Source of the DNA: Bolinopsis microptera
Taxonomy: Eukaryota > Ctenophora > Tentaculata > Lobata > Bolinopsidae
Assembly (NCBI RefSeq): GCF_026151205.1
Contig: NW_026971782.1
Location: forward strand, 1 to 64,000
Direction: 5' to 3'
DNA length: 64,000 nt
This document shows, piece after piece, positions 1-12,900 of the stretch. Below the pieces are notes generated by a model that was given only the letters and a program-made list of their open reading frames with translations, made no database searches and was not told where the DNA came from. A program made the translations under genes and the position numbers. Every line of letters begins with the position of its first letter. Within the stretch, counting starts at the first letter, position 1.

Positions 1-2680
1 CAAATTTTTTTTTACTACACTTACTAACACTTGCTTTACAAAGGAGCAATAGTTTGCGGAGGCATTCTAGAACGGTTATAATTTTAGCTTTCAGTTTCTG
101 TTTCATTATCTTAAATTTATTCCGCTTTTATTTTATTTCCACTCTCGATTCCTTGCTAGCAGTCCGGTTAATTTTAGTACCTTTAGTGGGTCTCATTTTA
201 ATCATTAGCTCTAATTAAAGAACCTCCCCCTCTCAAAACTCCGTTGGAGATTATTCTATTCCTTATACGCTCTAAGTTATTATTTAAAGAACCTCTCAGT
301 CTCACCCTCTCAGATTTTTTAACGCTCCTTCATTTTTATAGCTTTATTATTTTTATCTTTTACAAAACACTAACACTGCTTTAACAAAGGAGCAATAGTT
401 TGCGGAGGCATTCTAGAACGGTAAAATATTTTAGCTTTCAGTTTCTGTTTTCATTATCTTTAAAATTTATTCCGCTTTTTATTTTTATTTCCACTCATTC
501 CTTGTAGCAATCCGTTAATTTAGTACCTTTAGTGGTCTCATTTTATCATTAGCTCTAATTAAAGAACCTCTCACCCTCTCAGAAAAACTCCGTTTGGAGA
601 TATTCATATTCCTTATTACGCCTCTAAGTTATTAATTTAAGTACCTCTCAGGTCTCACCCTCTCAGATTTTCACGCTCCCGTTCATTTTTATAGCTTTAT
701 TATTTTTATCTTTTTACTACACTTACTAACACGTGCTTTACAAAGGAGCAATAGTTTGCGGAGGCATTCTAGAACGGTATATATTTTAGCTTTCAGTTTC
801 TGATTCATTATCTTTAAAATTTATTCCGCTTTTATTTTTTATTTCCACTCTCGATTCCTTGCTAGCAGTCCCGGTTAATTTAGTACCTTTAGTGGGTCCT
901 CATTTTATCATTAGCTCTAATTAAAGAACCTCTCCCCCTCTCAGAAAACTCCGTTTGGAGATATTCATATTCCTTTTACGCTCTAAGTTATTAATTAAAG
1001 AACCTCTCAGTCTCACCCTCTCAGATTTTCAACGCTCCGTTCATTTTTATAGCTTTATTATTTTTATCTTTTTACTACACTTACTAACACGTGCTTTTAC
1101 AAGGCGCAATAGTTGCGAGGCATTCTAGAACGGTATATATTTTAGCTTTCAGTTTTGTTTCATTATCCTTAAAATTTATTCCGCTTTTATTTTTATTTCC
1201 ACTCTCGATTCCCTTGCTAGCAGTCCGGTTAATTTAGTACCTTTAGTGGGTCTCTTTTATTCATTAGCTCCTAATTAAAGAACCTCTCACCCCTCTCAGA
1301 AAAACTCCGTTTGGAGATATTCATATTCCTTATTAAGCTCTAAGTATTATATTAAAGAACCTCTCAGTCTCACCCCTCTCAGATTTTCAACGCTCCGTTC
1401 ATTTTTATAGCTTTATTATTTTTACTTTTTTACTACACTTACTATCCACGTGCTTTACAAAGGAGCCATAGTTTGCGGAGGGCCATTCTAGAACGGTTCA
1501 TATTTTGCTTTCAGTTTCTGTTTCAATATCTTAAAATTTATTCCGCTTTTATTTTTATTTCCACTCTCGATTCCTTGCTAGCAGTCCGGTTAATTTAGTA
1601 CCTTTAGTGGGTCTCATTTTATCATTAGCTCTAATTAAAGAACCTCTCACCCTCTCAGAAAACTCCGTTTGGAGGATATTCATATTCCTTATTCGCTCTA
1701 AGTTATTTAATTAAAGAACCTCTCATTCTCACCCTCTCAGATTTTCAACCGCTCCGTTTCATTTTTATAGCTTTATTATTTTTATCTTTTATACACCCTT
1801 ACTAACACGTGCTTTACACAGGAGCAATAGTTTGCGGAGGCATTCTAGAACGGTATATATTTTAGCTTTCAGTTTCTGTTTCATTATCTTACAAATTTAT
1901 TCCGCTTTTATTTTATTTCCACTCTCGATTCCTTGCTATGCAGTCCGGTTAATTTAGTACCTTTAGTGGGTCTCATTTATCATTAGCTCTAAATTAAAGA
2001 ACCTCTCACCCTCTCAAAACACCGTTTGGAGATTCATATTCCTTATTACGCTCTAAGTTATTAATTAAAGAACCACAGTTCTCACCCAACGTCAGATTTC
2101 AACGCTCCGTTCATTTTTATAGTCTTTATTATTTTTATCTTTTACTACACTTACTAACACGTGCTTTACAAAGGAGCAATAGTTTGCGGAGCCCTTCTAG
2201 AACGTATATAATTATTAGCTTCTCAGTTTTCGTTTCATTATCTTAAATTTATTCCGCTTTTATTTTTATTTCCACTCTCGATTCCTTGCTAGCAGTCGGT
2301 TAATTTTTACCTTTAGTGGTCTCATTTTTCATTAGCTCTAATTTAAAGCACCTCTCAACCCCTCTCTAAGAAAATCCGTTTGGAGATATTTATATTCCTT
2401 ATTACGCTCATTAGTTAATTAAAGAAACCTCTCAGTCTCACCTCTCCGATTTTTTAACGCTCCGTTCATTTTATAGCTTTATGTATTTTTATCTTTTTAC
2501 TACACTTACTAACACGTGCTTTACAAAGGAGCAATAGTTTTGCGGAGGCATTCTAGAACGGTATATATTTTAGCTTTCAGTTTTCTGTTTCATTATCTTA
2601 AAATTTATTCCGCTTTTATTTTTATTTCCACTCTCGATTCCTGCTAGCAGTCCGGTTAATTTAGTACCTTTAGTGGGTTC
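1..2680 (+). repeat. Satellite family A array, indel-rich copies
   Basis: About 7.5 head-to-tail units of the 355-bp A satellite. The landmark GCTAGCAGTCCGG or a damaged form recurs near 158, 505, 858, 1213, 1573, 1934, 2287 and 2645, so the period is still about 355 bp. Differences from the clean unit further right are mostly single-base gains or losses in T, A and C runs plus a few substitutions, which suggests consensus error more than ordinary divergence. The first unit is cut by the window edge. No gene is visible. Confidence 0.95.
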
Positions 2681-5580
2681 ATTTTACATTACTTAATAAA
2701 GAACCTCTCACCTTCAGAACTCCGTGGAATTTCAATTCCTATTACGCTCTAAGTTATATTAAGAACCTCTCATCTCCCCTCTCAGATTTTCACGCTCCGT
2801 TCATTTTATAGCTTTATTATTTTTATCCCCCCTTTTTACTACACTTACTAACACGTGCTTTTCAAAGAGCAATAGTTTGGGGGAGGCATTCTAGAACGGT
2901 ATAAAATTTTAGCTTTCAGTTTTTCTGTTTCATTATCTTAAAATTTATTCCGCTTTTATTTTACCCCCTTTTCCACCTCCTGCAGTCCGTAAATTTGTCC
3001 TTTAGGGGGGTTATTTACTTACCCATTAAAACCCTCACCCTCTCAGAAACTCCCTTAAATTTTTAATCCATTAGCCCTTTTAATTAAAGAACCTCCTCCT
3101 CACCCTCTCCAGATTTTTACCCCTCCGTTCATTTTTATAGCTTATTATTTTTTTCTTTTTATCACTTACTAACTCTTAAAGGCTTTGTTTCCATTTTAAA
3201 TTAATTAACTTCATTCTTTTTTATTTAAATTTATTCCTTTATTACCACTCACCTCTTCACCGGTAATTTATACTTTATTTCTTTACTACCTAATAAAACC
3301 TTCACCCAAACACTTTAGATTTTATTTTTTCCTTTATTATTAAAACCTTTTAAAGTTTCCCTGGATTTTGCTTCGTTCTTTTTTAATTTATTTTTTATTT
3401 AACTCCACTCTAACCCGTTTTAAACTTAGTTGGGATTAACTTTTTAGTTCATTTGTTTTTCTTATTTATCTTTAAATTTTTTTTCAATTACAAAAATGAC
3501 ATCGGTTTGGGGCTTAGGGTTTTTTTATTTGTTTTTATCTATCTTAAATCCGTTATTTTCCTTTTCCTTTAACTGATAAGGTTATTTTAAAATTTAATCA
3601 CCTAACCCCTAGTTTTAGCCCTCATTTAACTTTTATTTTACTTTCATTAATAATCTTACAAAAATAGCGGGCTTTAAAGGAATATTTAGCTTCGCGTTTA
3701 TTTCTTAAATTTTCCTTTTATTTTTTTCCATTTTATTCCTTCGATCCTTTTAGTCCTTATGGGCTTTAATTCCATTTACTTATTTAAAGGAAATCTTTCC
3801 CTTTTAAAAAAAACCCTCCGTTTTTAATTTTTTTCAAATTTTCCTTTTTTTTTAAACCGCTTTAGTTATTAATTAAGCTTTTCTTTAAAAGTTACCCTCG
3901 ATTTTCACCCGATTTTACTTTATTTTTCTTTATAACATAAAACTCCCAAGAAATGTTTGGAATTCAATATTTTTACTTAGTTTTTAACTTAAATTACCCT
4001 TTTTTTTCCACCCGTTCTTTTGCTTTTTATTTATACCTTTGGGGTTTTTACAAGCCAATTTGGACCTCTTTTCCCTCTTTTTTTTTTTAAAAATTTGTTA
4101 ACATTCATTCCTTATTAGCTTTGTTATTAATTAAAGAAAACCTACTCAAGTAATTTCACCTTTTTAATTTCAACCCCATTCCGTTCATTTTATGCTTTAT
4201 TATTTTATCTTTCTACACTTTAACCGTGCTTACAAAGAGCAAAGTTTGCGGAGGCATTAGAACATAATTTTAGTTCGTTCTGTTTTTATTAAAATTTTTC
4301 CGCTTTTATTTTATTTCCACTCTCGATCCTTGCAGCGTTTATATTTGTCTTTATTGGTCTTTCATTTTCAAACTCTAAATTTTTTAAATTACTCTCACCC
4401 TCTTTAAGGAAAAACTTTTTTCTTTTTGGTTTAAATTTCCTATTTTATACGCTTCTAATTATTTTAATAAACCTCTGATTCCTTCGTTTTAACCCGGGTT
4501 TTTTTATAGCTTATAACTTTCTCCTTAAACCTTTTTACAACAAAAAGTTGGATATTAGAACTTATTTTCTTCATTTCGTTCATTATTTAATTTATTTTTT
4601 ATTTTTTCACTCTAACCTTTAAAGGTTTCGGATTTTTAAATACCCCCTTTTGGTTTTTCATTTTCTTTTTTTATTTATATCTCAAACTTAAAAAAATGGC
4701 TTTAAAATATTAAACTTTCCTTCTAATTAAAATTTTTTTTATTATTATTACCCTCTCCATTTTTAGGCCGTTATTTTTAAATTTTCCTTTTTATTTTTTA
4801 CTTTTTATTTTCCATCCTCTTCAAAAATATTCGGGGTTAAATTTTTTCTTCGTTCCATCTTTTTTCCGTTTATTTTTTCCCTCTGATCTGTTCAGTGGGA
4901 ATTTATCTTAGGGGCTATTTTAAATCTATTAAAAACCCCCTTAGAATCCTTTTAAAATATTTTCTTATTCCTATTTAACCATTAAGAATTTATTTAATAA
5001 ACCTCTTTTTTAAAGTTTCCTTTTTTTTCCCTTCATTTTACGCTCTTTTTCATTTTTATTAGCTTATTTTTATTTTTCTTTAACATTAAACACCTCAAAC
5101 AAGAGCAAATTCACATTTAGAAGTATATAAACTTGTTCTTTCATTACTTAAATTTATGCTTTTATTTTTATTCCCTTCACTTCTACAGCTTAATTTTTAC
5201 TTTGGGGGCATTTTATTTTAAACCCTTTTTTAATTTTAAAAACCCTCCACCCTAAGAAACTCCGGTTTTGGAAGATTAAATTTTTTCCTTTTTTTAAACG
5301 CTCCCTAATTATTATTTAAGATTTTTTTCCCCCCAGTTTTCAAGCCGTTATTTTAGCTTTAATTTTTTTTTATCATTCTTCATTTTCAAAGGGGTTATTC
5401 GAGTTTTGTATTTATTTACTCATTCCTGTTCTTACAAAATCCCTTTGGTTTTAGTATCCTTGTAGGGTCCTTAAATTATACCTTTTAATTAAAGAACCTC
5501 TACCTCAAAACCTCCTTTAATATTCACTCCTTATTCTAAGTTATTAAAACCTCATCTCACCCTCCGATTACCTCCGTTCT
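2681..5580 (+). repeat. Heavily degraded family A satellite
   Basis: The A pattern fades from about 2,690 and is nearly unrecognisable between about 3,180 and 5,580. What remains is T/C/A homopolymer-rich sequence with scattered A fragments, for example a damaged TTAAAGAACCTC block near 5,485. The island at 4,123-4,340 lies about 1,390 bp (close to four units) upstream of the next clear AGGAGCAATAG copy at about 5,625, so the tandem register appears to continue. No open frame of credible composition, RNA gene or inserted element is seen. I read it as the same array with very poor consensus; truly decayed satellite cannot be excluded. Confidence 0.75.
4123..4340 (+). repeat. Readable A-unit island inside degraded stretch
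   Basis: Within the degraded 2.9-kb stretch this segment keeps the A order: TTATTAATTAAAG (about 4,127), CGTTCATTTTATGCTTTATT (about 4,182), GTGCTTACAAAGAGCAAAG (about 4,226), then GCGGAGGCATTAGAAC and CCACTCTCGATCC. It shows that the flanking unreadable DNA belongs to the same array and orientation. Confidence 0.8.
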
Positions 5581-8500
5581 TTTATTTTATTTTTCTTTTA
5601 CTTTTACTAACATAACACTTTACAATGGAGCAATAGTTTGGAGGCCATTCTAAACGGTATATATTTTAGCCCTTTCAGTTTTCGTTTCATTTCTTAAAAT
5701 TTTATTCCTTTTTTTTTACTTACTTCCCTACTTCGACTCGTTGCGCATCTCGTAATTTTACTTTCATGGTCTTTTCATTACTAAATTTAACCTTTCACTT
5801 CTCATGAACTCCTTGAGATCATATTATTACGCTCTAAGTTTTAATTAAAGAACTCTCATTACCCCTCAGATTTTCAACGCCCGTCATTTGTATATGTTTA
5901 TATTTTTATCTTTTACTACACTTACTAAAGACTTACAAAGGAGCAATATTTGCGGAGCATTTCTAGAACGTAAAATAAATTTGCTTTTTAGTTTCTTTTC
6001 ATTACTAGAAATTATCCTTTATGTTTTTATTTCCTCTACGATCCTTTCACGTCCGTTAATTTTAGTACCTTTAGTGGTTTTATTTACTTATAAGAACTAC
6101 CCTAAACTCCGTTTAAAAAATTCAAATCTTAAGCTCTAGTAACTAATAATAGAACCTCTCGTCAACCCTTCAATTTTCAACGCTCGTTTTTTTTATCTTT
6201 TTATTTTTTTTTTACTACATGTACAACACGTGCTTTACAAAGGAGCAATATTTGGAGGCATCTTAGAAACGTAATATTTTAGCTTTCAGTTTCTGTTTCA
6301 ATTATCTTAAAATTTTTCCGCTTTTAGTTTTTTTCCCTCTCGTTCCTGCTCAGTCCGGTTAATTTACTTTATTCCTTATTCATTGCTCTAATAAAGAACC
6401 TTCACCCTCAAACTCCTTTAGATATTCAATCTTTTAGCTCTAATTATAACTTAAATAACTCTATTACCACCTCTCAGATTTTACAAAGTCCGTTCATTTT
6501 GTATAGCTTTAAATATATTTTATCTTTTGACTCATTTTTAAAATCGTTGCCTTTACATAAGGAGTCAAATAGTTTCCTGAGCATAGGAATTAGTACTATT
6601 TATTTTATTCATTTTTCATTATCTTAAAATTTATTCCGCTTTCAACTCGTTTATTTCCTACTCTCGTTATTCTCTACGCCGTTAAAAGTACTTATAGTGG
6701 GTCTTTAATTTATCTAATTAGACTTACCCTCTCAAAACTCGTTTTATTTTATTCCTTTACGCTCTAAGTTTTTAAACTCCACTCACCCTCAGATTTTCAA
6801 CCCCCTTTTTTTATAGCTTTATTATTTTATCTTTTTTACTACACTTACTAACACGTGCTTTACAAAGGAGATTTAGTTTTCGAGGATTCTATAACGGTAT
6901 ATATTTTAGCTTTCAGTTTTCCTTTTTTTTTTAATCCAATTATTCCGCTTTTTATTTTAATTTATCCCAGTCTCTTATCCTTGCTCTATTAATAACCTTA
7001 GCTCCTTTCATTAGCTTAATTAAACCTCTCACCTCTCAAACTCCGTTGGAAATATTTCATATCCTAACGCTCTAGTTATTATCTCATCTACCTTATTTAA
7101 TCCGTTATTTTTAACTTTTTTTTTCATTTTACTACACCTACTAACATTCTTTACAAAGCAATAGTTTTGCGGAGGCATTCTAGAACGTAATTATTTTAGC
7201 TTTTCAGTATCTTTCATTATTTAAAAAAGTTTATCCGCTTTAGTATTTATTTCCCTTCGTTTTCCTTTCTATTACAAGTTACCGCTTTTTTTTATTCCCT
7301 TGTCCTTCACATTCTAAATTAATAACCTTTTGGCTTCACCATCTCATTAAACCCGTTTCATTTACTCATTACTTATTAGTTATATTATAACCTCTACATC
7401 CACCCTAGATTTAACGCTTCATTTTTAGCTTATTTGTTCTTTCACATCTAACACGCTTACAAAAGCATTTTGCGAGTCTAAACGTAAATTTTAGCTCATT
7501 TCTGTTTCATTATCTAATTTTACCGCTTTTATTTTTAATTTCCCTCTTCGATTCCTTTGCTAGCAGTCCGTAATTAAGAGCTATTTGCGGATGCATTCTA
7601 ATAGGGTTTAAATTACTTTCCCCTCTCATAACTATGGGTATTCTTTTTTAGCCATTGATTCGCACCCAGTCTACTCTCAGTTTTATGTCCTTCTTTAATA
7701 GCCTAATTATAACCTTTTCTACACTCCTAAACACGTGCCTTTACAAAGGCAATATTTTTCGAGGCATTCTAGAAACGGTATAAATATTGTCTTTCAGTTT
7801 TCTGTTTCATTATCGTTAAATTTTTCCTTTTTATTTTTATTTCCCTCTCGATTTCCTTGCTGCAGTCCGGTTTAAATTTAGTACCTTTAGTGGTCTCATT
7901 TTAATCATTAGCTCTAATTAAAAACCTTTCCCTCTCGAATCCTTAGAATTCTCCTTATACCTCAATTATCAATAAATGAACCTCTCGTTCTACGATTTTC
8001 ATAGCTCCGTTCATTTAAGTTTTTATTTTATCTTTTACTACACTTACTAACACTGCACTTACAAAGAGCAATAGTTTTGGAGGATTTAGAACGGTATATA
8101 TTTAGCTTCAGTTTCTGTTATATCTAAATTTATTCCGCTTTTATTTATCTCCATTATCTTTCTTCACGCACACGTCTCCAGAAATTTTCGACTTCTAAGG
8201 TATATTTTACTTTAGTGTTTCATTTATCATTTACTCTAATTAAAAACCTCATCCCTCCTCAGACTCCGTTTAGTACCTTTATTCTCCTTAATTATAATTA
8301 AAGAACCTCTCGCTCACCTCCAATTTCACGCTCCGATTTTTATTTTTATTATATTTCTATCTTTTACTAACATATACAACACTTTACAAGGAGCAATAAG
8401 TTTTCAGCTTCTAAACGGTTATATTTTAGCTTTCTTTTGTTTTATTATCTTAAAATTTTATTCCTTTAATTTTATTCACTCTCGGCATTCTTTAGCAGTC

Positions 8501-8770
8501 CGATAATTTAGTACCTTAGTTGGGCCCCATTTATCATTAGCTCTAATTAAATCACTCCTCTCTAAACTCCATTAGAATTCCAATGCTTAAGCTCTAAGTT
8601 ATTAATTAAAGAACCTCTCAGTCTCCCCTCTCAGATTTTCAAGCTCTCCTTCAATTTTATACTTTATTTTAATCTTTTACTACACTTACTAACACCGTGT
8701 ATACAAAGGAGCCAATATTTTTCGGGCACCTAGAACGTCCATAAATTTTAAACTTTATTTTTTTTATCTT
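5581..8770 (+). repeat. Family A array with shortened, deletion-rich units
   Basis: About ten A units, each recognisable by a version of ACAAAGGAGCAATAG near 5,622, 5,934, 6,237, 6,555, 6,862, 7,154, 7,460, 7,745, 8,063, 8,386 and 8,704. Spacing is only about 285-323 bp instead of 355, so single-base and short deletions dominate. Unit order and orientation are unchanged and nothing is inserted between units. The segment ends abruptly: the copy at about 8,700-8,770 is badly damaged, while sequence from about 8,775 is essentially perfect. Confidence 0.9.
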
Positions 8771-9556
8771 AAAATTTTATTCCGCTTTTATTTTTATTTC
8801 CACTCTCGATTCCCTTGCTAGCAGTCCGGTTAATTTAGTACCTTTAGTGGGTCTCATTTTATCATTAGCTCTAATTAAAGAACCTCTCACCCTCTCAGAA
8901 AACTCCGTTTGGAGATATTCATATTCCTTATTACGCTCTAAGTTATTAATTAAAGAACCTCTCAGTCTCACCCTCTCAGATTTTCAACGCTCCGTTCATT
9001 TTTATAGCTTTATTATTTTTATCTTTTTACTACACTTACTAACACGTGCTTTACAAAGGAGCAATAGTTTGCGGAGGCATTCTAGAACGGTATATATTTT
9101 AGCTTTCAGTTTCTGTTTCATTTATCTTAAAATTTATTCCGCTTTTATTTTTATTTCCACTCTCGATTCCTTGCTAGCAGTCCGGTTAATTTAGTACCTT
9201 AGTGGGTCTCATTTTATCATTAGCTCTAATTAAAGAACCTCTCACCCTCTCAGAAAACTCCGTTTGGAGATATTCATATTCCTTATTACGCTCTAAGTTA
9301 TTAATTAAAGAACCTCTCAGTCTCACCCTCTCAGATTTTCAACGCTCCGTTCATTTTTATAGCTTTATTATTTTTATCTTTTTACTACACTTACTAACAC
9401 GTGCTTTACAAAGGAGCAATAGTTTGCGGAGGCATTCTAGAACGGTATATATTTTAGCTTTCAGTTTCTGTTTCATTATCTTAAAATTTATTCCGCTTTT
9501 ATTTTTATTTCCACTCTCGATTCCTTGCTAGCAGTCCGGTTAATTTAGTACCTTTA

Positions 9557-9911
9557 GTGGGTCTCATTTTATCATTAGCTCTAATTAAAGAACCTCTCAC
9601 CCTCTCAGAAAACTCCGTTTGGAGATATTCATATTCCTTATTACGCTCTAAGTTATTAATTAAAGAACCTCTCAGTCTCACCCTCTCAGATTTTCAACGC
9701 TCCGTTCATTTTTATAGCTTTATTATTTTTATCTTTTTACTACACTTACTAACACGTGCTTTACAAAGGAGCAATAGTTTGCGGAGGCATTCTAGAACGG
9801 TATATATTTTAGCTTTCAGTTTCTGTTTCATTATCTTAAAATTTATTCCGCTTTTATTTTTATTTCCACTCTCGATTCCTTGCTAGCAGTCCGGTTAATT
9901 TAGTACCTTTA
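9557..9911 (+). repeat. Reference unit of satellite A (355 bp)
   Basis: One clean unit taken as reference; the phase is arbitrary. In order it holds: a GTGGGTCTC segment (9,557); first TTAAAGAACCTCTC block (from 9,584); CTCCGTTTGGAG, a short stem with loop GTTT (9,608-9,625 area); TTATTAATTAAAG and the second AACCTCTC block (from 9,659); CGCTCCGTTC; CACGTG (9,753-9,758); AAAGGAGCAATAG; GCGGAGGCATT (9,781-9,791) running into TCTAGAACGG; TTATCTTAAAATTTATTCCG; CCACTCTCGATTCC; and GCTAGCAGTCCGG at the end. No promoter, polymerase III box pair or terminator can be assigned with confidence. Confidence 0.95.
9577..9745 (+). repeat. Internal duplication within the A unit
   Basis: Two related subunits about 75 bp apart: the first begins GCTCTAATTAAAGAACCTC and the second GCTCTAAGTTATTAATTAAAG, continuing into AACCTCTC. 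Both go on to CCCTCTCAGA and then CTCCGTT. The second copy has an extra 6 bp (GTCTCA) and a different spacer (TTTTCAACG against AAAA). Family B has only one such block, so this is a gain in A or a loss in B. It repeats in every A unit. Confidence 0.85.
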
Positions 9912-12900
9912 GTGGGTCTCATTTTATCATTAGCTCTAATTAAAGAACCTCTCACCCTCTCAGAAAACTCCGTTTGGAGATATTCATATTCCTTATTACG
10001 CTCTAAGTTATTAATTAAAGAACCTCTCAGTCTCACCCTCTCAGATTTTCAACGCTCCGTTCATTTTTATAGCTTTATTATTTTTATCTTTTTACTACAC
10101 TTACTAACACGTGCTTTACAAAGGAGCAATAGTTTGCGGAGGCATTCTAGAACGGTATATATTTTAGCTTTCAGTTTCTGTTTCATTATCTTAAAATTTA
10201 TTCCGCTTTTATTTTTATTTCCACTCTCGATTCCTTGCTAGCAGTCCGGTTAATTTAGTACCTTTAGTGGGTCTCATTTTATCATTAGCTCTAATTAAAG
10301 AACCTCTCACCCTCTCAGAAAACTCCGTTTGGAGATATTCATATTCCTTATTACGCTCTAAGTTATTAATTAAAGAACCTCTCAGTCTCACCCTCTCAGA
10401 TTTTCAACGCTCCGTTCATTTTTATAGCTTTATTATTTTTATCTTTTTACTACACTTACTAACACGTGCTTTACAAAGGAGCAATAGTTTGCGGAGGCAT
10501 TCTAGAACGGTATATATTTAGCTTTCAGTTTCTGTTTCATTATCTTAAAATTTATTCCGCTTTTATTTTTATTTCCACTCTCGATTCCTTGCTAGCAGTC
10601 CGGTTAATTTAGTACCTTTAGTGGGTCTCATTTTATCATTAGCTCTAATTAAAGAACCTCTCACCCTCTCAGAAAACTCCGTTTGGAGATATTCATATTC
10701 CTTATTACGCTCTAAGTTATTAATTAAAGAACCTCTCAGTCTCACCCTCTCAGATTTTCAACGCTCCGTTCATTTTTATAGCTTTATTATTTTTATCTTT
10801 TTACTACACTTACTAACACGTGCTTTACAAAGGAGCAATAGTTTGCGGAGGCATTCTAGAACGGTATATATTTTAGCTTTCAGTTTCTGTTTCATTATCT
10901 TAAAATTTATTCCGCTTTTATTTTTATTTCCACTCTCGATTCCTTGCTAGCAGTCCGGTTAATTTAGTACCTTTAGTGGGTCTCATTTTATCATTAGCTC
11001 TAATTAAAGAACCTCTCACCCTCTCAGAAAACTCCGTTTGGAGATATTCATATTCCTTATTACGCTCTAAGTTATTAATTAAAGAACCTCTCAGTCTCAC
11101 CCTCTCAGATTTTCAACGCTCCGTTCATTTTTATAGCTTTATTATTTTTATCTTTTTACTACACTTACTAACACGTGCTTTACAAAGGAGCAATAGTTTG
11201 CGGAGGCATTCTAGAACGGTATATATTTTAGCTTTCAGTTTCTGTTTCATTATCTTAAAATTTATTCCGCTTTTATTTTTATTTCCACTCTCGATTCCTT
11301 GCTAGCAGTCCGGTTAATTTAGTACCTTTAGTGGGTCTCATTTTATCATTAGCTCTAATTAAAGAACCTCTCACCCTCTCAGAAAACTCCGTTTGGAGAT
11401 ATTCATATTCCTTATTACGCTCTAAGTTATTAATTAAAGAACCTCTCAGTCTCACCCTCTCAGATTTTCAACGCTCCGTTCATTTTTATAGCTTTATTAT
11501 TTTTATCTTTTTACTACACTTACTAACACGTGCTTTACAAAGGAGCAATAGTTTGCGGAGGCATTCTAGAACGGTATATATTTTAGCTTTCAGTTTCTGT
11601 TTCATTATCTTAAAATTTATTCCGCTTTTATTTTTATTTCCACTCTCGATTCCTTGCTAGCAGTCCGGTTAATTTAGTACCTTTAGTGGGTCTCATTTTA
11701 TCATTAGCTCTAATTAAAGAACCTCTCACCCTCTCAGAAAACTCCGTTTGGAGATATTCATATTCCTTATTACGCTCTAAGTTATTAATTAAAGAACCTC
11801 TCAGTCTCACCCTCTCAGATTTTCAACGCTCCGTTCATTTTTATAGCTTTATTATTTTTATCTTTTTACTACACTTACTAACACGTGCTTTACAAAGGAG
11901 CAATAGTTTGCGGAGGCATTCTAGAACGGTATATATTTTAGCTTTCAGTTTCTGTTTCATTATCTTAAAATTTATTCCGCTTTTATTTTTATTTCCACTC
12001 TCGATTCCTTGCTAGCAGTCCGGTTAATTTAGTACCTTTAGTGGGTCTCATTTTATCATTAGCTCTAATTAAAGAACCTCTCACCCTCTCAGAAAACTCC
12101 GTTTGGAGATATTCATATTCCTTATTACGCTCTAAGTTATTAATTAAAGAACCTCTCAGTCTCACCCTCTCAGATTTTCAACGCTCCGTTCATTTTTATA
12201 GCTTTATTATTTTTATCTTTTTACTACACTTACTAACACGTGCTTTACAAAGGAGCAATAGTTTGCGGAGGCATTCTAGAACGGTATATATTTTAGCTTT
12301 CAGTTTCTGTTTCATTATCTTAAAATTTATTCCGCTTTTATTTTTATTTCCACTCTCGATTCCTTGCTAGCAGTCCGGTTAATTTAGTACCTTTAGTGGG
12401 TCTCATTTTATCATTAGCTCTAATTAAAGAACCTCTCACCCTCTCAGAAAACTCCGTTTGGAGATATTCATATTCCTTATTACGCTCTAAGTTATTAATT
12501 AAAGAACCTCTCAGTCTCACCCTCTCAGATTTTCAACGCTCCGTTCATTTTTATAGCTTTATTATTTTTATCTTTTTACTACACTTACTAACACGTGCTT
12601 TACAAAGGAGCAATAGTTTGCGGAGGCATTCTAGAACGGTATATATTTTAGCTTTCAGTTTCTGTTTCATTATCTTAAAATTTATTCCGCTTTTATTTTT
12701 ATTTCCACTCTCGATTCCTTGCTAGCAGTCCGGTTAATTTAGTACCTTTAGTGGGTCTCATTTTATCATTAGCTCTAATTAAAGAACCTCTCACCCTCTC
12801 AGAAAACTCCGTTTGGAGATATTCATATTCCTTATTACGCTCTAAGTTATTAATTAAAGAACCTCTCAGTCTCACCCTCTCAGATTTTCAACGCTCCGTT

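Noticed and set aside
2681-5580. Degraded stretches as unique DNA or as an inserted foreign element.
   Set aside because: Fragments of satellite motifs in the right order, and roughly in phase, occur inside them, and composition follows the array.
8777-8971. Minus-strand open frames of about 64-74 codons over A or B units (also 29,380-29,583, 31,599-31,796, 44,254-44,445 and 57,416-57,640).
   Set aside because: They lie wholly inside satellite units, appear only where an indel shifts a frame, and have no supporting signals.
9202-9531. A 109-codon open frame recurring once per A unit throughout 8.8-30.5 kb, encoding a serine/leucine/phenylalanine-rich product.
   Set aside because: It begins at GTG, which is not a normal start in a eukaryote. 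Unit length (355) is not a multiple of three, so the frame shifts at each unit, and single T losses truncate or fuse it. Its identity across copies only reflects identical DNA. No promoter, conserved domain or codon bias supports it.
9753-9758. CACGTG (E-box/G-box core) in each clean unit as a regulatory array.
   Set aside because: A 6-bp palindrome conserved in both families is explained by shared ancestry. There is no gene nearby to regulate, and binding by bHLH or bZIP factors cannot be inferred from this alone.
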